Shown here: positions 25,101 to 40,100 of the stretch, piece after piece | Layout: every line of letters starts with the position of its first letter | Numbering within the stretch: the stretch's first letter is position 1 | Source: Membranipora membranacea | Lineage: Eukaryota > Bryozoa > Gymnolaemata > Cheilostomatida > Membraniporidae | DNA: 64,000 bases | Direction: 5' to 3' | Assembly: GCA_914767715.1 (NCBI GenBank) | Contig: OU612073.1 | Coordinates: 25,484,001-25,548,000, forward strand | Notes under the pieces: model-generated | Databases searched by the model: none | What the model was told of the DNA's origin: nothing | Seen by the model: the letters and a program-made list of their open reading frames with translations, nothing else | Position numbers and translations under genes: made by a program

Positions 25101-28100
25101 TACACTGTCCCATACCTACAATACAATAAGGCCTGTATAATACACTGTCCCATACCTACAATACAATAAGGCCTGTATAATACACTGTCCCATACCTACA
25201 ATACAATAAGGCCTATATAATACACTGTCCCATACCTACAATACAATAAGGCCTGTATAATACACTGTCCCATACCTACAATACAATAAGGCCTGTATAA
25301 TACACTGTCCCATACCTACAATACAATAAGGCCTATATAATACACTGTCCCATACCTACAATACAATAAGGTCTGTATAATACACTGTACCATACCTACA
25401 ATACAATAAGGTCTGTATAATACACTGTCCCATACCTACAATACAATAAGGTCTGTATAATACACTGTCCCATACCTACAATACAATAAGGCCTGTATAA
25501 TACACTGTCCCATACCTACAATACAATAAGGTCTGTATAATACACTGTCCCATACCTACAATACAATAAGGTCTGTATAATACACTGTACCATACCTACA
25601 ATACAATAAGGCCTGTATAATACACTGTCCCATACCTACAACACAATAAGGTCTGTATAATACACTGTCCCATACCTACAATACAATAAGGTCTGTATAA
25701 TACACTGTCCCATACCTACAATACAATAAGGCCTGTATAATACACTGTCCCATACCTACAATACAATAAGGTCTGTATAATACACTGTCCCATACCTACA
25801 ATACAATAAGGTCTGTATAATACACTGTCCCATACCTACAATACAATAAGGCCTGTATAATACACTGTCCCATACCTACAACACAATAAGGTCTGTATAA
25901 TACACTGTCCCATACCTACAATACAATAAGGCCTGTATAATACACTGTCCCATACCTACAATACAATAAGGCCTATATAATACACTGTCCCATACCTACA
26001 ATACAATAAGGTTTGTATAATACACTGTCCCATACCTACAACACAATAAGGTCTGTATAATACACTGTCCCATACCTACAATACAATAAGGCCTATATAA
26101 TACACTGTCCCATACCTACAATACAATAAGGTCTGTATAATACACTGTCCCATACCTACAATACAATAAGGTCTGTATAATACACTGTCCCATACCTACA
26201 ATACAATAAGGTTTGTATAATACACTGTCCCATACCTACAATACAATAAGGCCTGTATAATACACTGTCCCATACCTACAACACAATAAGGTCTGTATAA
26301 TACACTGTCCCATACCTACAATACAATAAGGCCTATATAATACACTGTCCCATACCTACAATACAATAAGGCCTGTATAATACACTGTCCCATACCTACA
26401 ATACAATAAGGCCTATATAATACACTGTCCCATACCTACAATACAATAAGGCCTGTATAATACACTGTCCCATACCTACAATACAATAAGGCCTGTATAA
26501 TACACTGTCCCATACCTACAACACAATAAGGTCTGTATAATACACTGTCCCATACCTACAATACAATAAGGCCTGTATAATACACTGTCCCATACCTACA
26601 ATACAATAAGGTCTGTATAATACACTGTCCCATACCTACAATACAATAAGGTCTGTATAATACACTGTCCCATACCTACAATACAATAAGGCCTGTATAA
26701 TACACTGTCCCATACCTACAATACAATAAGGCCTGTATAATACACTGTCCCATACCTACAACACAATAAGGTCTGTATAATACACTGTCCCATACCTACA
26801 ATACAATAAGGCCTATATAATACGCTGTCCCATACCTACAATACAATAAGGCCTGTATAATACACTGTCCCATACCTACAATACAATAAGGCCTATATAA
26901 TACACTGTCCCATACCTACAATACAATAAGGTCTGTATAATACACTGTCCCATACCTACAATACAATAAGGCCTGTATAATACACTGTCCCATACCTACA
27001 ATACAATAAGGCCTATATAATACACTGTCCCATACCTACAATACAATAAGGCCTGTATAATACACTGTCCCATACCTACAATACAATAAGGCCTGTATAA
27101 TACACTGTCCCATACCTACAATACAATAAGGCCTGTATAATACACTGTCCCATACCTACAATACAATAAGGCCTATATAATACACTGTCCCATACCTACA
27201 ATACAATAAGGTCTGTATAATACACTGTACCATACCTACAATACAATAAGGTCTGTATAATACACTGTCCCATACCTACAATACAATAAGGTCTGTATAA
27301 TACACTGTCCCATACCTACAATACAATAAGGCCTGTATAATACACTGTCCCATACCTACAATACAATAAGGCCTGTATAATACACTGTCCCATACCTACA
27401 ATACAATAAGGCCTATATAATACACTGTCCCATACCTACAATACAATAAGGCCTGTATAATACACTGTCCCATACCTACAATACAATAAGGCCTGTATAA
27501 TACACTGTCCCATACCTACAATACAATAAGGCCTGTATAATACACTGTCCCATACCTACAATACAATAAGGTCTGTATAATACACTGTACCATACCTACA
27601 ATACAATAAGGTCTGTATAATACACTGTCCCATACCTACAATACAATAAGGTCTGTATAATACACTGTCCCATACCTACAATACAATAAGGCCTGTATAA
27701 TACACTGTCCCATACCTACAATACAATAAGGTCTGTATAATACACTGTCCCATACCTACAATACAATAAGGTCTGTATAATACACTGTACCATACCTACA
27801 ATACAATAAGGCCTGTATAATACACTGTCCCATACCTACAACACAATAAGGTCTGTATAATACACTGTCCCATACCTACAATACAATAAGGCCTGTATAA
27901 TACACTGTCCCATACCTACAATACAATAAGGCCTGTATAATACACTGTCCCATACCTACAACACAATAAGGTCTGTATAATACACTGTCCCATACCTACA
28001 ATACAATAAGGCCTGTATAATACACTGTCCCATACCTACAATACAATAAGGTCTGTATAATACACTGTCCCATACCTACAATACAATAAGGCCTGTATAA

Positions 28101-31100
28101 TACACTGTCCCATACCTACAATACAATAAGGCCTGTATAATACACTGTCCCATACCTACAACACAATAAGGTCTGTATAATACACTGTCCCATACCTACA
28201 ATACAATAAGGCCTATATAATACGCTGTCCCATACCTACAATACAATAAGGCCTGTATAATACACTGTCCCATACCTACAATACAATAAGGCCTATATAA
28301 TACACTGTCCCATACCTACAATACAATAAGGCCTGTATAATACACTGTCCCATACCTACAATACAATAAGGCCTGTATAATACACTGTCCCATACCTACA
28401 ATACAATAGGGCCTGTATAATACACTGTCCCATACCTACAATACAATAAGGCCTATATAATACACTGTCCCATACCTACAATACAATAAGGTCTGTATAA
28501 TACACTGTCCCATACCTACAATACAATAAGGCCTGTATAATACACTGTCCCATACCTACAATACAATAAGGCCTGTATAATACACTGTCCCATACCTACA
28601 ATACAATAAGGCCTGTATAATACACTGTCCCATACCTACAATACAATAAGGTCTGTATAATACACTGTCCCATACCTACAATACAATAAGGCCTACATAA
28701 TACACTGTCCCATACCTACAATACAATAAGGCCTATATAATACACTGTCCCATACCTACAATACAATAAGGTCTATATAATACACTGTCCCATACCTACA
28801 ATACAATAAGGTCTGTATAATACACTGTCCCATACCTACAATACAATAAGGCCTGTATAATACACTGTCCCATACCTACAATACAATAAGGCCTATATAA
28901 TACACTGTCCCATACCTACAATACAATAAGGCCTATATAATACACTGTCCCATACCTACAATACAATAAGGCCTATATAATACACTGTCCCATACCTACA
29001 ACGCACAATAAGGTCTGTATAATACACTGTCCCATACCTACAATACAATAAGGCCTGTGTAATACACTGTCCCATACCTACAATACAATAAGGCCTATAT
29101 AATACACTGTCCCATACCTACAATACAATAAGGCCTGTATAATACACTGTCCCATACCTACAATACAATAAGGCCTATACAATACACTGTCCCATACCTA
29201 CAATACAATAAGGCCTGTATAATACACTGTCCCATACCTACAATACAATAAGGCCTATAAAATACACTGTCCCATACCTACAATACAATAAGGCCTATAT
29301 AATACACTGTCCCATACCTACAATACAATAAGGCCTATATAATACACTGTCCCATACCTACAACGCACAATAAGGTCTGTATAATACACTGTCCCATACC
29401 TACAATACAATAAGGCCTGTGTAATACACTGTCCCATACCTACAATACAATAAGGCCTATATAATACACTGTCCCATACCTACAATACAATAAGGCCTAT
29501 ATAATACACTGTACCATACCTACAATACAATAAGGCCTATATAATACACTGTCCCATACCTACAACATAACATAACATAACATAGAGGTCTTGCCCCCCT
29601 AATGACATTGTCTGTCTGTATGTCTGTCTGTCTGTATGCCTGTCTGAGCTGATAATCAGACCAGGAGAGGAACTTGAGCGCGTCTGATGTGAGATTGGGG
29701 CCAGACTCACTTCTAACATTCTAACAGCTTACTTACTGTTCTCATATAGAAGGGTGAGACTCCGAGGAAGAGTAATAACCCATACAGATCCTGCACACCT
29801 GTACTAATAGGGGTACCAGTCACACACCATCTGTTAACAGCGGATAGCTTCAGAGCCATCTCAGCTGTAGCTGTAGTTACGGACTCTACCATCTGTGCCT
29901 CATCTAAACAAACCTGTCAAAATAAGAATCATGCCTAATGTCATTCACTCAGCCAGCCACCAGCCTTATCCTGTCATTTTTATGATCTATTGAAACTGAT
30001 ATCCAAACAAATATCACAGTAACGAAAGTATCACATCTATGTAGTTCTCCTCGGAATCCCTCCACAAATAACAAATAAAATGAGTTTAGCCTCGACCCAC
30101 TAAAGGCATCATCTGCATCAACTCATAACCACACTAACTAAATAAGTAACTAACTAAGTCAGATACGCACAATGCACTGCTTACCCTCCACCACTGCACA
30201 GCTGTGAGAGGACTCGGTGTAGCCATAAATCTCTTAGGTTTTCTTAGTTGTCTGCCCACTTCACTGTTACTGTGAGGTATAAGTGTAGCCCTGAGCTCTG
30301 TACGCAGTACGTCGTATGTGGTGATTACTATATCCTGACGGGCTAGAGTCATAGGCTGTATATAAGACTTAGAAGTTACTCCGCTGTATTCCTATAAGAG
30401 AGAATGGTAAGGTGAGCAGAGATAGTACAGGGTATGTATATTAATAATACCTATCATTATGTAATATAACAGCATTACACCAAGTCACTTACTATACTAC
30501 TGTACATACCATGACTTACTATACTACTGTACATACCATAACTTACTGTAGTTTTGTACGTATCATAACTTACCGCACTATACTACTGTACATACCATGA
30601 CTTACTGTACTACTGTACATATACCATGACCTGCTGTAGTACTGTACATAAACCATGACCTACTGTAGTACGATACATACAATGACTTACTATACCACTG
30701 TACATACCATGACTTACTATACTACTGTACATACCATGACTTACTATACTACTGTACATATACCATGACCTACTGTAGTACTGTACATAAACCATGACCT
30801 ACTGTAGTACGATACATACCAAGACTTACTATACTACTGTACATACCATGACTTACTATACTACTGTACATACCATGACTTACTATACTACTGTACATAC
30901 CATGACTTACTGTACTACTGTACATATACCATGACCTACTGTAGTACTGTACATAAACCATGACCTACTGTAGTACGATACATACCAAGACTTACTATAC
31001 TACTGTACATACCATGACTTACTATACTACTGTACATACCATGACTTACTGTACTACTGTACATATACCATGACCTACTGTAGTACTGTATATAAACCAT

Positions 31101-34100
31101 GACCTACTGTAGTACGATACATACCGTGACTTACTATACTACTGTACATACCGTGACTTACTATACTACTGAACCTACCATGACTTACTATACTACTGTA
31201 CCTACCATGACTTACTATACTACTGTACATACCGTGACATACTATACTACTGTACATACCGTGACTTACCATACTACTGTACCTACCATTACTTTAAGTT
31301 TAGAAGTTCCGACATGTTTGATTATCTCCTCCTTCCACTGATGTCTGATAGAAGTAGGAGCGATTATCAGAGTGGCTCTACTTCTGATCGGCTCCTGAAA
31401 GAAGACAAATATCAGAGTGTTTAACAGAGCAGGTAAATCTCAGACTTTCAGAGCAGATAACTCACAGACTGACAGATTGTATATTCTCTTTGGGAGAATT
31501 ACTAGATGACAATAAAGATGAGTCAGTCTATGAGCCCAACCTGAATAACATGCACAGCTGTTAATTAAATGATAAGCAGTTAGGCGCGGCGCGGTGGTTA
31601 ATATAAATACACCATTGAATCTGAGAGTAGGCAGACAGAGCTTACCGATATGACATGACAGTGAGGACACTTGTAGTCTCCTCTATAAGGATCTGTGATA
31701 TCATATCCTACACACTCAGCGTGCTGCTGGAGAGAGCACATACTGCACTCTATCTTAGTCTGCCAAATAAATCCACTGTTCATTAACAACTGTGGGCGTG
31801 ATCGGAAACAGTCGCGAAAAAACAACCATCTTAGACTTGGGTGAAAGTTTGATGTTCAGCTATTTACCTTTTAGGACAGTCTTTCTTATGTATATTTCAG
31901 TCACGCAATAACAACAATTAACATTTTAAAAGCTTGCAAACCAAATATTTGTGTAAGTTAGCCAGCCGGCATTTACTCAATCTCTCTTCCTTCAGTCCCA
32001 ACTAGCCAAAATTAAGTGCTAGCTAACAATAAGTCACCCTTTCAAAAGCTGAACTTAATCGCAGCAAACATCTGTATGTTATCTATACTCTCTGATAAGG
32101 TATATGACATAATACATTATTATACTTATTACCTTGTTGGAGTGAGTCAGACCACATGTACACTCAAACCTAGCTTTCCCCGCCTTCCCTGGTGCTGCTG
32201 ACTTACTGATTACTGTATTAGTCGGCCCTCCAGCAGCTTTATCTGCTGTCATGTTCTCATTGGTCAGATCAGATATAGGTCGAGGGTTACACACCATACA
32301 AGCTAATACCTACAAGTGTATGTGTGAAATAAGCATGAGTAGAAACTATAAACTTATAAACTTTTAGAAAACCTCAATAAATAAATAAATAAATAAATAA
32401 TAAAGTTGAACATGATATAATTGGGAGTTATCATCTACTTTATGAGACAGCAGAAAACAACTCCTGGTGTATCAAATAAACTTACAACCAAAAAGAAAGT
32501 TATTGTCTATTTATTGATTATCTCAGTTTTCACTAAACAGACGACTGCCATTCCAGTCTATGGACTTTTGACAAATATCCTTCTATCACAACTCAAAGCG
32601 TGATTCTGCTATCATCTGGAAACTGCATAACAGTACTGAATATTAATATGGTTGCTCCATTATAGTAAACATTTAATATTACCATATATTCTAATAAGTA
32701 AAGGAAAGATTGAATACCTCAACAGTTTTACCGAGGCCCATCTCATCAGCTAGTATACCGCCTGGTAGTAATGTCAGCTCTGGTAGTTTGTCAGAGATCA
32801 GACCACTATCTGTGTTCATATAAAGCCTATTAGAGCCGGGGACAGGGGAGAATAACTTCTGTATATCATATTTGTATGCTGAGTTATATAACCCTGTATG
32901 TATGAATCAGTAAACGCATTAAGTTACCTACAGTTTGTTATCGCCAACAGAAGCTCAATGTATACAGCTTCACGATATCAGTAGATCTGATAGTGATGAG
33001 GGTTAATGACGAATCAATATGAGAGCGCCTGCCTGCCTAGATCTAGTATTACACTTATTACCTATTACATATTATACATAATTTACCTTTCTCTTTAGCG
33101 ACCATCCACCCTACAGCATCAAGCTGATATGGCCTTAGTTTCTCAAGCAAAGATGTCTTAACAGATGGGGCTCCTATTCTCTGCCCGTCCTCTATCTTCA
33201 CATCAATGCAGAGCTGCGAGGTTACGCTTTCTGTTAAGGACTTTATTTTCACAGCCGAGTAAAGCTCGTGTAGGTCGTGGTGCTTTGTGGGTAACTCGGG
33301 TAGACTAAGGCTCACACCTATAGAAGTAAGATGATCGGTGTGAATGATGTTAATGTTTGTGGTTCAAACTGGAAGTCATTATCATAATAATGACATATCT
33401 GTTCACATTTATGAACCCGATCTGCCATTGAGATCTTGCTGTTTTCTCTGCACAATGTATGGACATAAATTGAGTGAAGTTGTTTATTTATTTCCCACGA
33501 CAATTCAACCATTGATTTATCAAAATATTCATTGTATATTTAAAAACAGCAAATTTTACCAAACATTTTATTCAATTTTGACCCTGATATTACTTCTGAA
33601 GTTTAGCGTACAGACGGATATTTTTAGTCACAATAATGAAAATATGATTCATCTGCCATCAGGTTATCAGATAGATAGATTCAGGTTCTCAAGCTGAGAC
33701 CATACATGAGATCATACATGAGATCACATATGAGATCATACATGAGATCACAGAGACGATAGTAATATTACCTTGTAGCTCTGAGATGGGGTAAGGGTAT
33801 GGAGTAAGGATGATAGTAATATTACCTTGTAGCTCTGAGATGGGGTAAGGGTATGGAGTAAGGATGATAGTAATATTACCCTGTAGTTCTGAGATGGGGT
33901 AAGGGTATGGAGTAAGGATGATAGTAATATTACCTTGTAGCTCTGAGATGGGGTAAGGGTATGGAGTAAGGATGATAGTAATATTACCTTGTAGCTCTGA
34001 GATGGGGTAAGGGTATGGAGTAAGGATGATAGTAATATTACCTTGTAGCTCTGAGACGGGGTAAGGGTATGGAGTAAGGATGATAGTAATATTACCCTGT

Positions 34101-37100
34101 AGTTCTGAGATGGGGTAAGGGTATGGAGTAAGGATGATAGTAATATTACCTTGTAGCTCTGAGATGGGGTAAGGGTATGGAGTAAGGATGATAGTAATAT
34201 TACCCTGTAGTTCTGAGATGGGTAAGGGTATGGAGTAAGGATGATAGTAATATTACCCTGTAGCTCTGAGATGGGGTAAGGGTATGGAGTAAGGATGATA
34301 GTAATATTACCTTGTGGTTCTGAGATGGGGTAAGGGTATGGAGTAAGGATGATAGTAATATTACCTTGTAGCTCTGAGATGGGGTAAGGGTATGGAGTAA
34401 GGATGATAGTAATATTACCTTGTAGCTCTGAGATGGGGTAAGGGTATGGAGTAAGGATGATAGTAATATTACCTTGTAGCTCTGAGACGGGGTAAGGGTA
34501 TGGAGTAAGGATGATAGTAATATTACCTTGTAGCTCTGAGATGGGGTAAGGGTATGGAGTAAGGATGATAGTAATATTACCTTGTAGCTCTGAGATGGGG
34601 TAAGGGTATGGAGTAAGGATGATAGTAATATTACCTTGTAGCTCTGAGATGGGGTAAGGGTATGGAGTAAGGATGATAGTAATATTACCTTGTAGCTCTG
34701 AGACGGGGTAAGGGTATGGAGTAAGGATGATAGTATTATTACCTTGTAGTTCTGAGATGGGTAAGGGTATGGAGTAAGGATGATAGTAATATTACCTTGT
34801 AGCTCTGAGATGGGGTAAGGGTATGGAGTAAGGATGATAGTATTATTACCTTGTAGTTCTGAGATGGGTAAGGGTATGGAGTAAGGATGATAGTAATATT
34901 ACCTTGTAGCTCTGAGATGGGGTAAGGGTATGGAGTAAGGATGATAGTAATATTACCTTGTAGCTCTGAGATGGGGTAAGGGTATGGAGTAAGGATGATA
35001 GTAATATTACCTTGTAGCTCTGAGATGGGGTAAGGGTATGGAGTAAGGATGATAGTAATATTACCTTGTAGCTCTGAGATGGGGTAAGGGTATGGAGTAA
35101 GGATGATAGTAATATTACCTTGTAGCTCTGAGATGGGGTAAGGGTATGGAGTAAGGATGATAGTAATATTACCCTGTAGCTCTGAGATGGGGTAAGGGTA
35201 TGGAGTAAGGATGATAGTAATATTACCTTGTAGCTCTGAGATGGGGTAAGGGTATGGAGTAAGGATGATAGTAATATTACCCTGTAGCTCTGAGATGGGG
35301 AAAGGGTATGGAGTAAGGATGATAGTAATATTACCTTGTAGTTCTGAGATGGGGTAAGGGTATGGAGTAAGGATGATAGTAATATTACCTTGTAGCTCTG
35401 AGATGGGGTAAGGGTATGGAGTAAGGATGATAGTAATATTACCTTGTAGCTCTGAGATGGGGTAAGGGTATGGAGTAAGGATGATAGTAATATTACCTTG
35501 TAGCTCTGAGATGGGGTAAGGGTATGGAGTAAGGATGATAGTAATATTACCTTGTAGCTCTGGGATGGGGTAAGGGTACGGAGTAAGGATGATAGTAATA
35601 TTACCCTGTAGCTCTGAGATGGGGTAAGGGTATGGAGTAAGGATGATAGTATTATTACCTTGTAGTTCTGAGATGGGGTAAGGGTATGGAGTAAGGATGA
35701 TAGTAATATTACCTTGTAGTTCTGAGATGGGGTAAGGGTATGGAGTAAGGATGATAGTAATATTACCTTGTAGTTCTGAGATGGGGTAAGGGTATGGAGT
35801 AAGAATGATAGTAATATTACCCTGTAGTTCTGAGATGGGGTAAGGGTATGGAGTAAGGATGATAGTAATATTACCCTGTAGCTCTGAGATGGGGTAAGGG
35901 TATGGAGTAAGGATGATAGTAATATTACTTGTAGTTCTGAGATGGGTAAGGGTATGGAGTAAGGATGATAGTAATATTACCCTGTAGCTCTGAGATGGGG
36001 TAAGGGTATGGAGTAAGGATGATAGTAATATTACCTTGTAGTTCTGAGATGGGGTAAGGGTATGGAGTAAGGATGATAGTAATATTACCTTGTAGCTCTG
36101 AGATGGGGTAAGGGTATGGAGTAAGGATGATAGTAATATTACCTTGTAGCTCTGAGATGGGGTAAGGGTATGGAGTAAGGATGATAGTAATATTACCTTG
36201 TAGCTCTGAGATGGGGTAAGGGTATGGAGTAAGGATGATAGTAATATTACCTTGTAGTTCTGAGATGGGGTAAGGGTATGGAGTAAGGATGATAGTAATA
36301 TTACCCTGTAGTTCTGAGATGGGTAAGGGTATTGAGTAAGGATGATAGTAATATTACCTTGTAGCTCTGAGATGGGGTAAGGGTATGGAGTAAGGATGAT
36401 AGTAATATTACCTTGTAGTTCTGAGATGGGGTAAGGGTATGGAGTAAGGATGATAGTAATATTACCCTGTAGTTCTGAGATGGGTAAGGGTATTGAGTAA
36501 GGATGATAGTAATATTACCTTGTAGCTCTGAGATGGGGTAAGGGTATGGAGTAAGGATGATAGTAATATTACCTTGTAGTTCTGAGATGGGGTAAGGGTA
36601 TGGAGTAAGGATGATAGTATTATTACCTTGTAGTTCTGAGATGGGTAAGGGTATGGAGTAAGGATGATAGTAATATTACCCTGTAGCTCTGAGATGGGGT
36701 AAGGGTATGGAGTAAGGATGATAGTAATATTACCTTGTAGTTCTGAGATGGGGTAAGGGTATGGAGTAAGGATGATAGTATTATTACCCTGTAGCTCTGA
36801 GATGGGGTAAGGGTATGGAGTAAGGATGATAGTAATATTACCTTGTAGTTCTGAGATGGGTAAGGGTATGGAGTAAGGATGATAGTAATATTACCCTGTA
36901 GCTCTGAGATGGGTAAGGGTATGGAGTAAGGATGATAGTAATATTACCCTGTAGCTCTGAGATGGGTAAGGGTATGGAGTAAGGATGATAGTAATATTAC
37001 CCTGTAGCTCTGAGATGGGGTAAGGGTATGGAGTAAGGATGATAGTAATATTACCCTGTAGCTCTGAGATGGGTAAGGGTATGGAGTAAGGATGATAGTA

Positions 37101-40100
37101 ATATTACCTTGTAGTTCTGAGATGGGGTAAGGGTATGGAGTAAGGATGATAGTAATATTACCTTGTAGTTCTGAGATGGGGTAAGGGTATGGAGTAAGGA
37201 TGATAGTAATATTACCCTGTAGCTCTGAGATGGGTAAGGGTATGGAGTAAGGATGATAGTAATATTACCTTGTAGTTCTGAGATGGGGTAAGGGTATGGA
37301 GTAAGGATGATAGTAATATTACCCTGTAGCTCTGAGATGGGTAAGGGTATGGAGTAAGGATGATAGTAATATTACCCTGTAGTTCTGAGATGGGTAAGGG
37401 TATGGAGTAAGGATGATAGTAATATTACCTTGTAGCTCTGAGATGGGGTAAGGGTATGGAGTAAGGATGATAGTAATATTACCTTGTAGTTCTGAGATGG
37501 GGTAAGGGTATGGAGTAAGGATGATAGTAATATTACCCTGTAGTTCTGAGATGGGGTAAGGGTATGGAGTAAGGATGATAGTAATATTACCCTGTAGTTC
37601 TGAGATGGGTAAGGGTATGGAGTAAGGATGATAGTATTATTACCTTGTAGTTCTGAGATGGGGTAAGGGTATGGAGTAAGGATGATAGTAATATTACCTT
37701 GTAGTTCTGAGATGGGGTAAGGGTATGGAGTAAGGATGATAGTAATATTACCTTGTAGTTCTGAGATGGGGTAAGGGTATGGAGTAAGGATGATAGTAAT
37801 ATTACCCTGTAGTTCTGAGATGGGGGTAAGGGTATGGAGTAAGGATGATAGTAATATTACCCTGTAGCTCTGAGATGGGGTAAGGGTATGGAGTAAGGAT
37901 GATAGTAATATTACCCTGTAGTTCTGAGATGGGGTAAGGATATGGAGTAAGGATGATAGTATTATTACCTTGTAGCTCTGAGATGGGGTAAGGGTATGGA
38001 GTAAGGATGATAGTAATATTACCCTGTAGCTCTGAGATGGGGTAAGGGTATGGAGTAAGGATGATAGTAATATTACCTTGTAGCTCTGAGATGGGTAAGG
38101 GTATGGAGTAAGGATGATAGTAATATTACCTTGTAGTTCTGAGATGGGGTAAGAGTATGGAGTAAGGATGATAGTATTATTACCTTGTAGTTCTGAGATG
38201 GGTAAGGGTATGGAGTAAGGATGATAGTAATATTACCCTGTAGCTCTGAGATGGGGTAAGGGTATGGAGTAAGGATGATAGTAATATTACCTTGTGGTTC
38301 TGAGATGGGGTAAGGGTATGGAGTAAGGATGATAGTAATATTACCTTGTAGCTCTGAGATGGGGTAAGGGTATGGAGTAAGGATGATAGTAATATTACCC
38401 TGTAGTTCTGAGATGGGGTAAGGGTATGGAGTAAGGATGATAGTAATATTACCTTGTAGCTCTGAGATGGGGTAAGGGTATGGAGTAAGGATGATAGTAA
38501 TATTACCCTGTAGCTCTGAGATGGGGTAAGGGTATGGAGTAAGGATGATAGTAATATTACCTTGTAGCTCTGAGATGGGGTAAGGGTATGGAGTAAGGAT
38601 GATAGTAATATTACCTTGTAGCTCTGAGATGGGGTAAGGGTATGGAGTAAGGATGATAGTAATATTACCTTGTAGCTCTGAGACGGGGTAAGGGTATGGA
38701 GTAAGGATGATAGTATTATTACCTTGTAGTTCTGAGATGGGTAAGGGTATGGAGTAAGGATGATAGTAATATTACCTTGTAGCTCTGAGATGGGGTAAGG
38801 GTATGGAGTAAGGATGATAGTATTATTACCTTGTAGTTCTGAGATGGGTAAGGGTATGGAGTAAGGATGATAGTAATATTACCTTGTAGCTCTGAGATGG
38901 GGTAAGGGTATGGAGTAAGGATGATAGTAATATTACCTTGTAGCTCTGAGATGGGGTAAGGGTATGGAGTAAGGATGATAGTAATATTACCTTGTAGCTC
39001 TGAGATGGGGTAAGGGTATGGAGTAAGGATGATAGTAATATTACCTTGTAGCTCTGAGATGGGGTAAGGGTATGGAGTAAGGATGATAGTAATATTACCT
39101 TGTAGCTCTGAGATGGGGTAAGGGTATGGAGTAAGGATGATAGTAATATTACCCTGTAGCTCTGAGATGGGGTAAGGGTATGGAGTAAGGATGATAGTAA
39201 TATTACCTTGTAGCTCTGAGATGGGGTAAGGGTATGGAGTAAGGATGATAGTAATATTACCCTGTAGCTCTGAGATGGGGTAAGGGTATGGAGTAAGGAT
39301 GATAGTAATATTACCTTGTAGTTCTGAGATGGGGTAAGGGTATGGAGTAAGGATGATAGTAATATTACCTTGTAGCTCTGAGATGGGGTAAGGGTATGGA
39401 GTAAGGATGATAGTAATATTACCTTGTAGCTCTGAGATGGGGTAAGGGTATGGAGTAAGGATGATAGTAATATTACCTTGTAGCTCTGAGATGGGGTAAG
39501 GGTATGGAGTAAGGATGATAGTAATATTACCTTGTAGCTCTGGGATGGGGTAAGGGTACGGAGTAAGGATGATAGTAATATTACCCTGTAGCTCTGAGAT
39601 GGGGTAAGGGTATGGAGTAAGGATGATAGTATTATTACCTTGTAGTTCTGAGATGGGGTAAGGGTATGGAGTAAGGATGATAGTAATATTACCTTGTAGT
39701 TCTGAGATGGGGTAAGGGTATGGAGTAAGGATGATAGTAATATTACCTTGTAGTTCTGAGATGGGGTAAGGGTATGGAGTAAGAATGATAGTAATATTAC
39801 CCTGTAGTTCTGAGATGGGGTAAGGGTATGGAGTAAGGATGATAGTAATATTACCCTGTAGCTCTGAGATGGGGTAAGGGTATGGAGTAAGGATGATAGT
39901 AATATTACCTTGTAGTTCTGAGATGGGTAAGGGTATGGAGTAAGGATGATAGTAATATTACCCTGTAGCTCTGAGATGGGGTAAGGGTATGGAGTAAGGA
40001 TGATAGTAATATTACCTTGTAGTTCTGAGATGGGGTAAGGGTATGGAGTAAGGATGATAGTAATATTACCTTGTAGCTCTGAGATGGGGTAAGGGTATGG

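Noticed and set aside
24769-29563. CRISPR-like regular array
   Set aside because: The unit is a head-to-tail 40-bp tandem repeat without unique spacers, and the context is an animal intron. The same reasoning applies to the 54-, 22- and 27-bp arrays.
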